NCBI GenBank assembly: GCA_038749105.1 | Contig: JBCDIM010000001.1 | Span: 62,001-126,000, forward strand | Length of the DNA: 64,000 bases | Origin: JBCCOW01 sp038749105 | Lineage (GTDB): Bacteria > Planctomycetota > Phycisphaerae > Phycisphaerales > Phycisphaeraceae | Direction: 5' to 3' | Shown: piece after piece, positions 18,601 through 27,097 of the stretch | Layout of the letters: each line of letters opens with the position of its first letter | How positions within the stretch are numbered: position 1 is the first letter of the stretch | The notes under the pieces: model-generated | Databases searched by the model: none | What the model was told of the DNA's origin: nothing | The model's input: the letters and a program-made list of their open reading frames with translations, nothing else | Program-made: the position numbers and the translations under genes

Positions 18601-20490
18601 GCTGTTGCCCACGAAGCGTGGGTTCTGGTCTTGGCCGTGGGCAAAGGTGTTCGCACTGGTTGCCCAGATCACGATCGACGGGTGGTTGCGAAGGCGGCGC
18701 ATGGACGCGGACATCCGGCGCTCCCAGCGTGCCCGAACCTCACTGTCAGACCACGATCCGTCGACCGCGTAAGCCGCCATGCCGATGGTCCATCCCTTAG
18801 CCATCAAGCCAAGCTCGTCGGCAGTCGCCGCCGCGAGGTGCGTGCTGGGCGAAGCGCCGGACAAGTGGCCGTCCGTCGGCACCATGTTGAAGCCCATCGC
18901 GATCGCGTCCCGCATGACTTGTTCAATCGACTCGACGTGGGCAAAAGGCGACCGGAACTGGCTCGGACGCAGGCGGATCGGCTTGCCGTTGAGGACAAAC
19001 CCCTTTCCATCAATCCAGAACTCACGGAAGCCGAAGCGTTGGCGGTAGTCGTCGTTCAGCCCATCGGGGCCAACCGCCTGCAGCGAAAGCGTGTAGAGAT
19101 TGGGCTGGCCGATGTCCCACAGCCGTGCGTCGGGCCATTCGAAGCTCAGCTCGACCACCTGCAGGTCTTCCGAATCCGCCTGCCCGGTCGCCTCGAACCG
19201 GCGTTCAACTTCGCCCGCCTCGTTGAGCATGTTGGCGATGAAAGTCACTGGGCCAGGCTCGGCAACCCCCGCCAGCTCAACCCGCAACGCAACGGTGCTG
19301 TTGCGGAACGAGGGCATCACAAAGACATCGGAAATGCGTGCGCCGTTTGGCCGGCTCTTGAGCTCGATGTCTCCAGTGATCCCCATCTCACTCAATCCAC
19401 CGGTGCGGCGGATGATCTGCTCGGGGTTTTCGCCCTGCAGGAACAGCTTGTCCGACGCATCCGGGATAGCGGCCACCCGGATGGACAGCCGGTGCGATTG
19501 CCCAGGCTTAACGAACGGCGTGACATCAACAGAGCCCTGACCAAACGGGGCTTGCCCCGCACGCCGGCCGTCCACAAAAACATCCGCCACCGTTGAGACA
19601 TGCCAGAAGTCGACTTCGACGGCTCGGCCGTCCCAAGACGCCGGGATCTCGATCGGCCGCTCGTACCAACCCGCAGCCACCCGGCCGCGCGCTTTCTTGA
19701 ACTCGACCCACGCTTGCCCCGTGCCCGCCTCCAACCAGCCCGGACGCTTCCAGTCGGGCTGCCGGTGCCAGGAACCGGGAACCCACGCCTTGCCCCACGC
19801 CTCGCCCTCGGGAATGGACTCATACCACCCCGCAATGGCTGGCGCAAAACGCCACTGACCATTGAGCACGATCGACGCCCGCTTCGGGCCGTCTGAGACC
19901 ACGGGCTCTTGGCCCCATGTCGATTCCATCGCAGCGGGCTGCGTGCCAATCACTTCCAAGCTGACCTGGTCAACACCAAGCTGCCCAGTCGCCCCGTGCA
20001 GGCCCGGCTCAAGACGCACCGCCGCCGCCCCTTCAGGGACCACGTGATCTTCGGTAATCGTGACCCAGTCCCGGTCCTGCCGAAGCATAGGCGGCTTCTG
20101 AAACTTGATGACGCCCCCGCTCGCGTCCAGATAGATCACCGCCACACGCCCCACCTGCCAGTGGAGCTCACCGGGCTTGAGGTTTTTCGCCCGGAGCTTG
20201 GCCGAAACGCGTAGGCGTGACCAGGTGGGATCCAGCGGGATAGTTTGAGAAACCACGACTTGGCGTCCGGGCCGAGAATTGGCGAACGCGAGGTAGGCGT
20301 CGCCTGCCTGCCTTCGAACCGACACGCCGTTCGGGCTTGCAACCTTCCACCCGACGGGGATCCCTTTTCGAGCCTGATCGAAACCGGCATTAGAAACGAG
20401 GTTCTCGGCCGAGGTCTCCGAGCCCCAGCACGCAATGGCCGAGACGAAAAGGCAGAGCCAGAACGCATTTCGTTGTCGTGAAGTTTTCAT
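15664..20490 (-). CDS. Very large secreted GH2-like protein (1608 aa)
   Basis: It has a signal peptide, then a carbohydrate-binding-like jelly roll (about 30-190: NLVSNAGFDQARKGIPVGWKV). A GH2 sugar-binding domain (about 205-390), an Ig-like domain and a TIM barrel (about 510-780) follow. After these comes a Rossmann-like region similar to beta-galactosidase trimerisation/amidotransferase-like folds (about 1020-1200, GVLVLGRKT). The end is a second jelly roll (about 1490-1590). The nucleophile is likely Glu710 in FMAGEFGLP. The usual W-x3-N-E acid/base site reads IVIWATSANTFAHG, with Thr615 where Glu is expected, so standard retaining activity is doubtful. It is about half as long again as most GH2 enzymes. 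It probably acts on a beta-galactoside or related polymer outside the cytoplasm. It is divergent from the LacI gene at 20950. Confidence 0.85.
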   Translation of the reverse strand: MKTSRQRNAFWLCLFVSAIACWGSETSAENLVSNAGFDQARKGIPVGWKVASPNGVSVRRQAGDAYLAFANSRPGRQVVVSQTIPLDPTWSRLRVSAKLRAKNLKPGELHWQVGRVAVIYLDASGGVIKFQKPPMLRQDRDWVTITEDHVVPEGAAAVRLEPGLHGATGQLGVDQVSLEVIGTQPAAMESTWGQEPVVSDGPKRASIVLNGQWRFAPAIAGWYESIPEGEAWGKAWVPGSWHRQPDWKRPGWLEAGTGQAWVEFKKARGRVAAGWYERPIEIPASWDGRAVEVDFWHVSTVADVFVDGRRAGQAPFGQGSVDVTPFVKPGQSHRLSIRVAAIPDASDKLFLQGENPEQIIRRTGGLSEMGITGDIELKSRPNGARISDVFVMPSFRNSTVALRVELAGVAEPGPVTFIANMLNEAGEVERRFEATGQADSEDLQVVELSFEWPDARLWDIGQPNLYTLSLQAVGPDGLNDDYRQRFGFREFWIDGKGFVLNGKPIRLRPSQFRSPFAHVESIEQVMRDAIAMGFNMVPTDGHLSGASPSTHLAAATADELGLMAKGWTIGMAAYAVDGSWSDSEVRARWERRMSASMRRLRNHPSIVIWATSANTFAHGQDQNPRFVGNSKMLDVRDEHPRWWTRAEKGLEALDSIRAVDPTRPVYAHSGSFVGDVQVANMYLNLLPLQEREEWLSAWSESGDRPFMAGEFGLPLNNTFTRGKAGGGWSSRTVGSYNSEPMVTEYGAIYFGPEAYAQESPRYRRWIPEVHAGGEVYTHALQEPVNYDPVLQRMTALFIRNTWRSWRTLGMTGGLVPWAANSFLVKPAGSESFTPFAPGRRGEWVPSLPKKEFFIISQEQSQLLPAARALVDHNGETLAWIAGEDVEGDTGAITDKKHNFNGGASLGKTAVLIHDGRNTGSYSVKWSVHVDGLRIAEGGGEGRIEPAENVRLAIKADLPRVDSRQDGEIRLVAEIAGVKHEDRFAFRVWPDTRLALAPESAAIYVMDAVGDTAAMLDALEVPYTSTPTVPESGVLVLGRKTITSADDLPEGLEAFVRDGGRLVVMGQTPGVLKSVWGFRVSPHVSRRAFPVGAGHAMTDGLDHEDLRDWAGTGTLIEPRPVYAVDPKSADVPYQHDKPWHGWRWGNRGSVSSAAVEKPHMSGWRPILQGEFDLAYSPLMELRLGRGVAVLCTLDLEDQAAADPAAQDVATRLIAYVTAQRERAVPQRGIRWAGEKADAPSWLTMVGPVLSEDAVNKPLLVFAADNPSAASGAESHLAAGGDVLLVSRRTPGAGPFGIQYRNALIDGPRGIAADPLAVGISQSETRFRVPTEWTLLDDDSLDEVLVTGLLGIKRVGNGRVIAMQWDPDRFDIDAQPYFRYTRWRHTRAITNLLANLGVELMGDAWFLDPRGRRRGEVALGGDGWRIEQTLRLEPAKRISEAHADPGISSRAVQLLWQSAGSFGVPVSMPNAIDRSGMPGAGSDGEWVVGRSFTLSEQAAERDHVIELGPLDDFDTVFINGQKIGSTGLEADAHWSVPRQYRVPATLLKAGENQLRIRIFDRFGSGGVMAKDASTLRLIDVSLLGTHRGMYHPDYRTKFDYGDDPYRYYRW

Positions 20491-20554
20491 GACGGGTTAC
20501 TCGCTAGCTGAAAGAAAGAAGTGACTTGGAATCGGTGATGGACGTCGCGATGGC

Positions 20555-20572
20555 GACAGCGTTAGTCAATTT
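20555..20572 (-). promoter_or_regulatory. Possible LacI site over -35 of the GH2-like gene
   Basis: About 70 bases upstream of the 1608-aa gene, the minus strand reads TTGACTAACGCTGTCG. TTGACT could be a -35 box; no good -10 is seen. The TAACGCT core resembles the TAGCGCT core of the operator at 20904-20919. Weak evidence. Confidence 0.3.
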
Positions 20573-20870
20573 CAGGGCAACAGTTAAGCCCGATCATGTA
20601 TTGGCGCATCGCGGACCCCATGCGGCCCGCGGCGAGGGCAGAGCCGGGGAGGGAGATCAGGCGATGCGTCTCACGGACGCTAAATCTTGCTCTCCTCACC
20701 CCGCAGATCCGACCTGAGAGGCGGCGAAGGCCCACCGCCGAGCGGGAGGCGTCTTGTCTGGACCGGGGTTTGGAACACTCAAGAGGAAACATGCTGCAAG
20801 GCCGGGAGGCTGAACGTGATGCTCGGGAGCTGCGAGATGACAACGGGCTGCGACTTGTTGGGATTTCTCG

Positions 20871-20919
20871 TTGACAGAGCCCGAAGACTGATTTAGCATT
20901 CTTATGTTAGCGCTATCAT
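20871..20919 (+). promoter_or_regulatory. LacI gene promoter and palindromic operator
   Basis: TTGACA (20871-20876), 17 bases, TAGCAT (20894-20899). ATGTTAGCGCTATCAT (20904-20919) directly follows at the expected transcription start. It is a 16-base palindrome with a single mismatched pair, centred on CG, as expected for LacI-family binding. The 20573-20870 stretch before it has no recognisable gene. Confidence 0.7.
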
Positions 20920-20949
20920 TTGTCAACAGGCCGGTTCACTCGCCCAGGT

Positions 20950-21951
20950 ATGGTTACCCTTAAAGACATCGCGGAGGCGGCTGGCGTATCGTCAATGACG
21001 GTGTCGCGGGTGCTGAACAGCAAGACGGAATACAGCCGTCCCTCGTTCGCCGTGCGGGCCCAAAAAATCCGGAAACTGGCAGACGCGATGGGCTATCAGC
21101 CCAATGTGGCGGCCCGCGCGATCTCGACGGGAAAGTTCGCTTCAGCGGGGCTTTTTGTCGCCAAAAAGCGGGCCGAAGGGGTCAACGCCGGTTCGTCCGT
21201 TTTCGTGCGAGGCCTCGTGTCCAGACTGGATGAACAATCCATCGCGCTCAGCTACGCGGTTGTGGAGGTGGACCAGGATTCGTCGCCAACCCTGCTGCGT
21301 GAACGGCGGTTAGATGGCATGATCCTAGAGGCCGAGCAGACGCTCTCGCTCGGAAACCACAAAGCGATTCTCGGCGCCAACATGCCGGTCGTGCTCTTGA
21401 ATCACAGGGCCGAGTTTGACGCGGCATATCCCGATGAAGTACTCGCGGCCGGAGCGGCGACGCGGCTCGCACTAGAGGGTGGGCACCGTCGAATCGCCCT
21501 ATTGGGCAACACGGATTCGGACCACTTCAGTGGCCCTGATCGCCGGGCTGGATATGAAAAAGCCATGCTGGACGCGGGCCTCAAGCCCGAGGTGATCCAC
21601 GCCGACGCCAACAACGCGTGGGCCCGTGCCGAAGCGATTGCCCCGCTGCTCCGGCGGGCCGATCGCCCGACGGCTTTGATCGTGATCGAAGGGGTCTGGC
21701 AAAACGCGATGGTGGCCGCAGCGATGGCGGGCCTACGCGTGCCAGAAGACCTTTCCTTGGTCGCAATCGGCCAGCTGGCGAACGCCCATGATGCTCAATT
21801 GACCCACGTCCGTATGCCCACCTACTGGGTGGGACGGGCTGCGGCCGACCTGTTGGTGGCCAAAATGATTTCTCCCCACGAGCCGCAGCCGGCGGTGGCT
21901 GTGCCGTACCGACACGTTGACCGCGGGGTCACGTTTAAGCCGATTCCCTGA
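20950..21951 (+). CDS. LacI-family transcriptional regulator
   Basis: A 333-residue repressor from ATG 20950 (an in-frame TTG at 20920 would add ten residues; neither has a clear ribosome site). VTLKDIAEAAGVSSMTVSRVLNS is the helix-turn-helix and GYQPNVAARAIS the hinge helix. The effector domain follows (VVLLNHRAEFDAAYPDEV, RIALLGNTDSDHFSGPDRRAGY, DLSLVAIGQL). Its own promoter holds a palindromic operator at 20904-20919, and a near copy of that operator lies at the start of the next gene. It is followed 28 bases later by a PEP-CTERM gene, so the two are probably co-transcribed, and it diverges from the 1608-aa GH2-like gene. Confidence 0.92.
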   Translation: MVTLKDIAEAAGVSSMTVSRVLNSKTEYSRPSFAVRAQKIRKLADAMGYQPNVAARAISTGKFASAGLFVAKKRAEGVNAGSSVFVRGLVSRLDEQSIALSYAVVEVDQDSSPTLLRERRLDGMILEAEQTLSLGNHKAILGANMPVVLLNHRAEFDAAYPDEVLAAGAATRLALEGGHRRIALLGNTDSDHFSGPDRRAGYEKAMLDAGLKPEVIHADANNAWARAEAIAPLLRRADRPTALIVIEGVWQNAMVAAAMAGLRVPEDLSLVAIGQLANAHDAQLTHVRMPTYWVGRAAADLLVAKMISPHEPQPAVAVPYRHVDRGVTFKPIP

Positions 21952-21979
21952 CTCTTTTCACTCTACTAGGAGGTATGCC

Positions 21980-22819
21980 ATGCGATCTAAAATGTTAGCG
22001 TTATCACTCACGGGGCTCCTCGCAGGAGCCACATCCCAGGCCGGGGCCAGCCTGCTGGTCTACGAGGGCTTCGACTACGACAGCCTCGCCACCACCACCG
22101 TCAATGGCACCACCGGCGGGACCGGCTGGGGCGGCGCCTGGGGCATCACCGGCGGTGGCCCCACCGTCTCGGCCGCCTACTCGTCAACCTCACTGGTCAA
22201 CCCCGCCTTCCCGTCGATCGGCGGCTCCTTGGCCGTGGATCACAACACGTTCGGCGCCACTCGTAGCTTCGATCTGACGAATGCCGACATCGCCGATGCG
22301 GTCAACCTGAGCCTCGATGGCAGCCTCTACTTCAGCTTCGTCTACCGGCCTTCCACCACCACAAGCTCCAACATCCAGTTCACCGGCCTGTCCGACCCGG
22401 TCTTCGCCAGGTTCTTCAGCAACAACATCGCTGCGACCGCCGGCAGCGGCACGTTCAGTTCCGCCGGCGGCGGGGCTTTCACCCCCGGTTCGTCCTACTT
22501 CGTGATCGGTAAGTTCACCAAGTCGGCCGCCGGCAACGACGTGCTGTCTCTCAACGTCCTTGGCGAGAGCGACCCCATCGGCCCCGAGTCGTTCATTGTT
22601 AGCTCGGCAGGCGCCGCCCTCTCCGGCTCGCTCACCGGCATCACCGTCCTCCAGGGCGACCCGGCTAACAACAATGGCACCCCGGCGTTCTTCGACGAGT
22701 TCCGACTCGGCACGACCTACGAGAGCGTGACCGCCGACGCGGTCATCCCCGAGCCCGGCTCCATCGCCCTACTCGCCTGCGGCTTCGCACTCGTCGCCGC
22801 ACGACGGCGACGCGGCTAA
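21980..22819 (+). CDS. PEP-CTERM sorting-domain protein
   Basis: A 279-residue secreted protein. ATG 21980 follows AGGAGG by 6 bases. It has a signal peptide (MLALSLTGLLAGATSQAGA), then a Gly/Thr-rich, beta-type region starting LLVYEGFDYDSLATTTVNG, a start common in lectin-like surface proteins. The end is VIPEPGSIALLACGFALVAARRRRG, the full PEP-CTERM signal. It should be moved out and anchored by exosortase. It directly follows a LacI gene, the position such proteins take in four cassettes of the window. No pseudopilin follows here, unlike the other cassettes. A glycan-binding role is a guess from context. Confidence 0.88.
   Translation: MRSKMLALSLTGLLAGATSQAGASLLVYEGFDYDSLATTTVNGTTGGTGWGGAWGITGGGPTVSAAYSSTSLVNPAFPSIGGSLAVDHNTFGATRSFDLTNADIADAVNLSLDGSLYFSFVYRPSTTTSSNIQFTGLSDPVFARFFSNNIAATAGSGTFSSAGGGAFTPGSSYFVIGKFTKSAAGNDVLSLNVLGESDPIGPESFIVSSAGAALSGSLTGITVLQGDPANNNGTPAFFDEFRLGTTYESVTADAVIPEPGSIALLACGFALVAARRRRG
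21992..22007 (+). promoter_or_regulatory. Second copy of the LacI operator inside a coding start
   Basis: ATGTTAGCGTTATCAC matches the 20904-20919 operator at 14 of 16 bases and overlaps codons 5-10 of the PEP-CTERM gene. It could be an auxiliary site for looping or roadblock repression about 1.1 kb from the first. It is also ordinary coding sequence (MLALSL), so chance is possible. Confidence 0.4.
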
Positions 22820-22834
22820 ATACAAAACACCCCC

Positions 22835-22864
22835 AGCCGGCTCGGGATCAACCCCGCGCCGGCT
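22835..22864 (+). terminator. Hairpin after PEP-CTERM gene
   Basis: AGCCGGC (22835-22841) pairs with GCCGGCT (22858-22864) around a loop that holds a further GGG/CCC pairing. It lies 15 bases after the stop at 22819. There is no T-run, so it may end transcription weakly or protect the 3' end. The remaining 22865-23158 shows no gene. Confidence 0.5.
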
Positions 22865-23158
22865 CTTCCCCGTAACGACGTTCGCTCCATCGGTTCGGCC
22901 TCTATACCCGCAAGCGTTGTAGAGCTCGTCGGATGACTAAGGGATGCAGGTATCGAGGCAGCAAGCCCCCCCCCAGTCACCCGGATAAGGCCAAGAGCCA
23001 GTCGACGCCTCAAAAATCGTCGCTAAGAAATGCCTTCTGCTAAGCCTGGCTCCGGCGATAGCGAAACTCATAACCCTGCCGGCTGGCTGCCTCCCATCAC
23101 CTCCACAAGATTCTCTCTCCTTGCCCCCATCACTCTCGCTCAAGAACCTTCCATTTCT

Positions 23159-24781
23159 ATGCATACCCATCTCCTGGCAAAAACAGCTCTGACTGCGACA
23201 GCGTTAGCAGCCATTCCGCTCGCCGCCGAACCACTCGAAGTGACCGGCATTAATGCCATCAAACACTTTGAGGTCCCAGTACATCGCAGCATGGCAGGCA
23301 TCTCGGTCACGACGCCACTCGCCACCCACCGCGGCTTCAATGACGCGGCCAACGCGGGCGACATCTACCTCACCGTAATCAGCCCCCAGGAAACCGGCGA
23401 CGCCACGAACAACGCCAAGGCCCGGCTCTATCGGTATGACACCGCCGGCAGCCTAACGTCCGCGGTTTACGACGCATCCGTCGACTTTACGAATACCCAC
23501 CACCAGCCTTCACTGGGGCTCGACCAGGACGGCCGAGTCCATCTCGCGGTGGGCCAGCACAACGGATCCGACAACCGCGCCCGGTGGAACCACTACCGAA
23601 GCCATGCGGTCGGCGACCTCTCCCAGGGATTTCGCTGGAGCAACCACGCCAACGGCAATCCCGACGCCAGTTACGGCCTGGACAACTTTCGACCCACCTA
23701 CGCCGTCATGCAACAGCTGAGTACTGGCGAATTGGTCATGACCAACCGCCAAGAGATTGACCGCAACAACTTTGCGAGTCGGCCTGGCGGCACCGGCCTG
23801 GGCATGCAGGTGTACAACACCACCACGGGCGACTGGGTGATGAAGGGAAACCATGTCGAAGCGCTGCCGACTACCGGCGAGCGGGTCTTCGCAAGCAACT
23901 GGAACACCAAGACTATTGCATACACCCCTTATGCGGCCCGCGACGAGTTCAACTTCGGAACGAACCAAGACGACCCCGCATTTTGGTACCAGTCCTGGCG
24001 TAGCAGCACCAGCACAGACGCCGACGGTCGAATCCATGTCGCTTTCCCCGTCTACGATGGCCGGCGTTTCCCCTACGCCAGCCATGTCGGGTACATGGTG
24101 TCCGACGATGGCGGGCAGACGTTCAAGACGGCGGACGGCACCGTGATCACCGATCCGCTCACGCTCAAAACCGGGATCAACGGCCCGTTCAACCCGGAGT
24201 TCGGCTTCGTTGCAGAGAGCGTGGGGCTGCGATCCTTCAACGGCACCTACGACCCGACCGCGGGCCTGCTGGCGACCGTCCACGTCTCAAGCCTGCCCGA
24301 CGGCACACCGATCGTCGGCGCGATCTACGCCCGCGGAGGGAGCTTCAACGCGAACGATCAAGAGCACCGGCTCTATATCTATGACAAAGACGCCAACTCG
24401 TGGATCGAGCAGCAACCGCTTTCCAGCTCCGATTGGTTACTGCAAAAGAACGCCAATTATATTGCCCTGCTCGACGGTTCCATTGCGTTCGTCTATGACG
24501 ACAGTATTCACCGAAGCACCGACCTCGGCCTGACCTGGGAGCATTTTGAGATCCCGGGCCTGGATCACGACATCCAACAAGTACAGATGATGTGGGATCG
24601 CAGTTACAGCCTCGATAACCTCGGCGTGCGATTCGTGACCACCGGCGGCGACAACGGAACGGGCGACAACATCGCTCAGGTGTGGACCGTCGATTTTGAG
24701 GCCATCCCCGAGCCCACAACACTATCCCTGCTTGCGATGTCCATCTTCGTCGTGATCCGCCGGCAGCAACGCGACGCTTGA
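23159..24781 (+). CDS. Secreted BNR/beta-propeller protein with PEP-CTERM signal
   Basis: A 540-residue protein from ATG 23159 with a signal peptide (LLAKTALTATALAAIPLAA) but no clear ribosome site. HHQPSLGLDQDGRVHLAVGQHN and SSTSTDADGRIHVAFPVYD, VGYMVSDDGGQTF are Asp-box/BNR-4-type blades of a seven-bladed propeller. That fold is used by some polysaccharide lyases (PL24/PL25 ulvan lyases) and by binding proteins. The C-terminus IPEPTTLSLLAMSIFVVIRRQQRDA is a PEP-CTERM signal, so it would be held on the surface. I infer a possible uronan lyase or binding protein; the catalytic residues are not established here. It lies 340 bases after the LacI/PEP-CTERM pair and may have its own promoter. Confidence 0.8.
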   Translation: MHTHLLAKTALTATALAAIPLAAEPLEVTGINAIKHFEVPVHRSMAGISVTTPLATHRGFNDAANAGDIYLTVISPQETGDATNNAKARLYRYDTAGSLTSAVYDASVDFTNTHHQPSLGLDQDGRVHLAVGQHNGSDNRARWNHYRSHAVGDLSQGFRWSNHANGNPDASYGLDNFRPTYAVMQQLSTGELVMTNRQEIDRNNFASRPGGTGLGMQVYNTTTGDWVMKGNHVEALPTTGERVFASNWNTKTIAYTPYAARDEFNFGTNQDDPAFWYQSWRSSTSTDADGRIHVAFPVYDGRRFPYASHVGYMVSDDGGQTFKTADGTVITDPLTLKTGINGPFNPEFGFVAESVGLRSFNGTYDPTAGLLATVHVSSLPDGTPIVGAIYARGGSFNANDQEHRLYIYDKDANSWIEQQPLSSSDWLLQKNANYIALLDGSIAFVYDDSIHRSTDLGLTWEHFEIPGLDHDIQQVQMMWDRSYSLDNLGVRFVTTGGDNGTGDNIAQVWTVDFEAIPEPTTLSLLAMSIFVVIRRQQRDA

Positions 24782-24879
24782 ACCACAGGCGAAGCTCTGG
24801 CCGTTCGCAGGGTGGATCGGGCCATTGTGCCCTATAGAACCTTTCGGCACGAACACCTCACTCCACTGCGGCCTAGTCG

Positions 24880-25453
24880 CCAGTGGAGGCCTATACCACT
24901 TGCTCATTGGTCGCCTAGCAGACCTGCCGGGTCCGCCCGCCGACGGGTTTTCGATCGCCCTCGTTCCGGCGTCACGGTCAGCACCAAGCGATGCCGAAGG
25001 TATCCACGGCGAGATGGAGCCTACTGCAGTGCTTGCGTGCGCGTGTGCCTTAGCTGGCGCAGCTACCACTTTCTGGTGTACTGCGGAGGGTACGGCGATC
25101 GAGGATGGCCGCGGTGGGCTTGGTCTCCCGGCCGCCGAATTCTCGCGAGAACCGACGCAGATCTTCGGCGAACAGCAGGAACAGGTAGAGGTTCATCCAT
25201 CGCTGGATTTGCCGGTTAACGGTCTGCCAAAGCGGGAAGTCATGCGTGAGGCACCGCCATAGGCTGCCGGTTCTGCGATCCAACGCAGGCTGTTGAACAG
25301 CGCGCGGAGCAGAGATTCTCGCTGTGCGGCGTCTTCACGCATGAAGGTGAAGTATCGCGCGACGAACGCCCGCTCGCTGTCGCTCACGTCACTGGGCTAA
25401 GGCTTGCTCGCCATTGCTCCAGAGTACGCAAGATCCAAAATGCACAACAGGCT
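24880..25453 (-). pseudogene. Decayed IS5-like transposase remnant, right end only
   Basis: The minus strand holds broken pieces of a DDE transposase in several frames. One is a DUF4096-like N-terminus (SDSERAFVARYFTFMREDAAQRESLLRALF..., split here), another is a WQTVNRQIQRWMNLYLFLLFAEDLRR piece, interrupted by frameshifts. They match the copy at 40390-41238. The right end TGCACAACAGGCT (25441-25453) matches that copy's terminal repeat at 12 of 13 bases; no left end is found. It is inactive. Confidence 0.75.
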
Positions 25454-25878
25454 CTACCGCCACTAAAAAACGACCGGCGAATTAAACATCGACTGTTAGT
25501 CTTAACCACGATATTCAAGCAAGGATCATCTCCCTGGTTTGACTGGCAAGTAGATAATCCCCTTGTTCAGCCTACAAGACACCTTGTGGGACCAAGAGGT
25601 GTTGATCAAAGACAGAATCTGACCGTATAAGATGCCTGCGGCATTCCAAAGATGTGACAGTTTGTCTTTAACCCTTACGCTTGTCTTTACCCCCTACGCT
25701 TATTGATAGCCGGCTCTTCGGTAGATTGGCTGGAGTCCATAAAGTCAAGCATAGATCTCTCGCACATCGTCTAAGAACACTTGTGGTTCGACACATACAT
25801 TGTGATGCTGCAGACCTCAGGCGATAGACGAGCATCCGTCGAGACTGTGCGTCATAGACTGCCTGTCTTATGCGCAGG
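25454..25878. other. AT-richer intergenic stretch
   Basis: No gene is supported. The base composition is visibly lower in GC than that of the neighbours. Apart from the short tandem repeat at 25662-25699 nothing can be named; it may be leftover mobile or foreign DNA next to the IS remnant. Confidence 0.4.
25662..25699. repeat. Two 19-base tandem repeats
   Basis: TTGTCTTTAACCCTTACGC (25662-25680) is followed directly by TTGTCTTTACCCCCTACGC (25681-25699), with 17 of 19 bases the same. Function unknown. Confidence 0.7.
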
Positions 25879-26856
25879 CTATTTAGCCTCGTACCACAGA
25901 TCTTCTTCCTGCATAAAGCGAATGTATTCGTCAATCATGGCTTCACCCATCCGTTTGCACTCAGCCCCCATGGATCCGGCGATGTGTGGAGTCAAAATCA
26001 CATTGTCGAGATCCCAGATCGGATCATCCCGTGGCGGGGGTTCCGGATCGAGAACGTCAAGGACTGCGGTCAGATCAGGGCGATTAGCCAGAGTGCGGAC
26101 CAACCCCGGCTGATCAATGACCCCTCCCCGGCTGGTATTGATCAGCGTCGCTTGCTGTGGCAAACAACGGATGTGGCTCTCCTGGATCATGCCGCGCGTC
26201 TCGATTCTGAGCGGGGTGTGGACGGACACCACGTGGGAGCCACGAAACACCTCGTCAAGTCCGACGAGGGTGAGCCCCAAGGCTTCGGCGTCGGCGGGCG
26301 CGGCATGAGGGTCGTACGCCAAGATCTTGACGCCGAATGACCTCAAGGCGTCCGCTACCCGCCTGCCGATTGCACCCAGTGAGATCAGCCCTACCGTTCC
26401 GCCGAACGCACCCGGTATACCCTCGAGCCTTTCCCAGCGGCGTGTCTGCCGGGTCGTTCTGACGTGCTGCCAGCCAAGCTTGAGCCCGAACAAGACCTGA
26501 GCAACCGTGTATTCCACGACCGGGATCGCATTGATGTCGGGGGTTGCACAGACCCTCAACCCCCGGTCTCGGGAGGCGGGCGTGATGAGGTGTTCGGTGG
26601 ATCCGGCGGCGTACAGAACCAGCTCGAGCTGCGGCATTTTGTCAAGGAGGTCTTGATCAAGGGCCGGCATGCCCCAGCCCGCAAACAAGACCTGACACCT
26701 GCCCAGTGTTTCACAAGGCTTGATGAGCTCTTCGGGGCCCAGCGGGGCGTAGAGCAGGTTAGTGAGTTCGGCGATCCGAGCCGTGAGGTCCGGCGGGTAG
26801 ACGTCGTCACGGTACTGCGGGCTGACGCAGATCAGGCTCGATGGCGGGCTTTTCAT
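25879..26856 (-). CDS. D-isomer-specific 2-hydroxyacid dehydrogenase
   Basis: A 325-residue cytoplasmic NAD(P)-dependent dehydrogenase from ATG 26856 (a TTG at 26892 would add 12 residues; neither has a good ribosome site). The nucleotide-binding motif reads GLISLGAIGRRVADAL, with Ser in place of the first Gly. The catalytic set is present: Arg in INTSRGGVID, Glu in DVLDPEPP and His in ILTPHIAGSM. Family members reduce 2-keto acids such as glyoxylate, hydroxypyruvate or phosphoglycerate. Here a role in sugar-acid metabolism from uronates is possible but unproven. It is a single gene, divergent from the PEP-CTERM gene at 27098, between an IS remnant and that cassette. Confidence 0.9.
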   Translation of the reverse strand: MKSPPSSLICVSPQYRDDVYPPDLTARIAELTNLLYAPLGPEELIKPCETLGRCQVLFAGWGMPALDQDLLDKMPQLELVLYAAGSTEHLITPASRDRGLRVCATPDINAIPVVEYTVAQVLFGLKLGWQHVRTTRQTRRWERLEGIPGAFGGTVGLISLGAIGRRVADALRSFGVKILAYDPHAAPADAEALGLTLVGLDEVFRGSHVVSVHTPLRIETRGMIQESHIRCLPQQATLINTSRGGVIDQPGLVRTLANRPDLTAVLDVLDPEPPPRDDPIWDLDNVILTPHIAGSMGAECKRMGEAMIDEYIRFMQEEDLWYEAK

Positions 26857-27097
26857 AAGACGGCGGGCAGGGGGCTGGATGCTCGAAGCCAACGGGAATC
26901 GAGCGGGCGCAGGAGACCCAGGGACTCGAGCAGGATGCCGCTGAAACCCAAAAATCTCGAATTCATATTGAATAATATTGCATAAAACGGTCCTCGCGGC
27001 TAGTCTGCACGACGGCAGAGCTCACGAATAAGCCGAATTGGCTCGGCTTCTCGCCCCATTTTGCCGTGAATCTAGCTCTTTTTGGAGGATGTTCATT

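Noticed and set aside
20573..20870. Several overlapping open frames in the gap before the LacI gene.
   Set aside because: All are Arg-rich with no motif and no ribosome site, as expected by chance in GC-rich DNA.
25662..25699. A short CRISPR array.
   Set aside because: Only two units, directly joined with no spacer, and no cas genes anywhere in the window.
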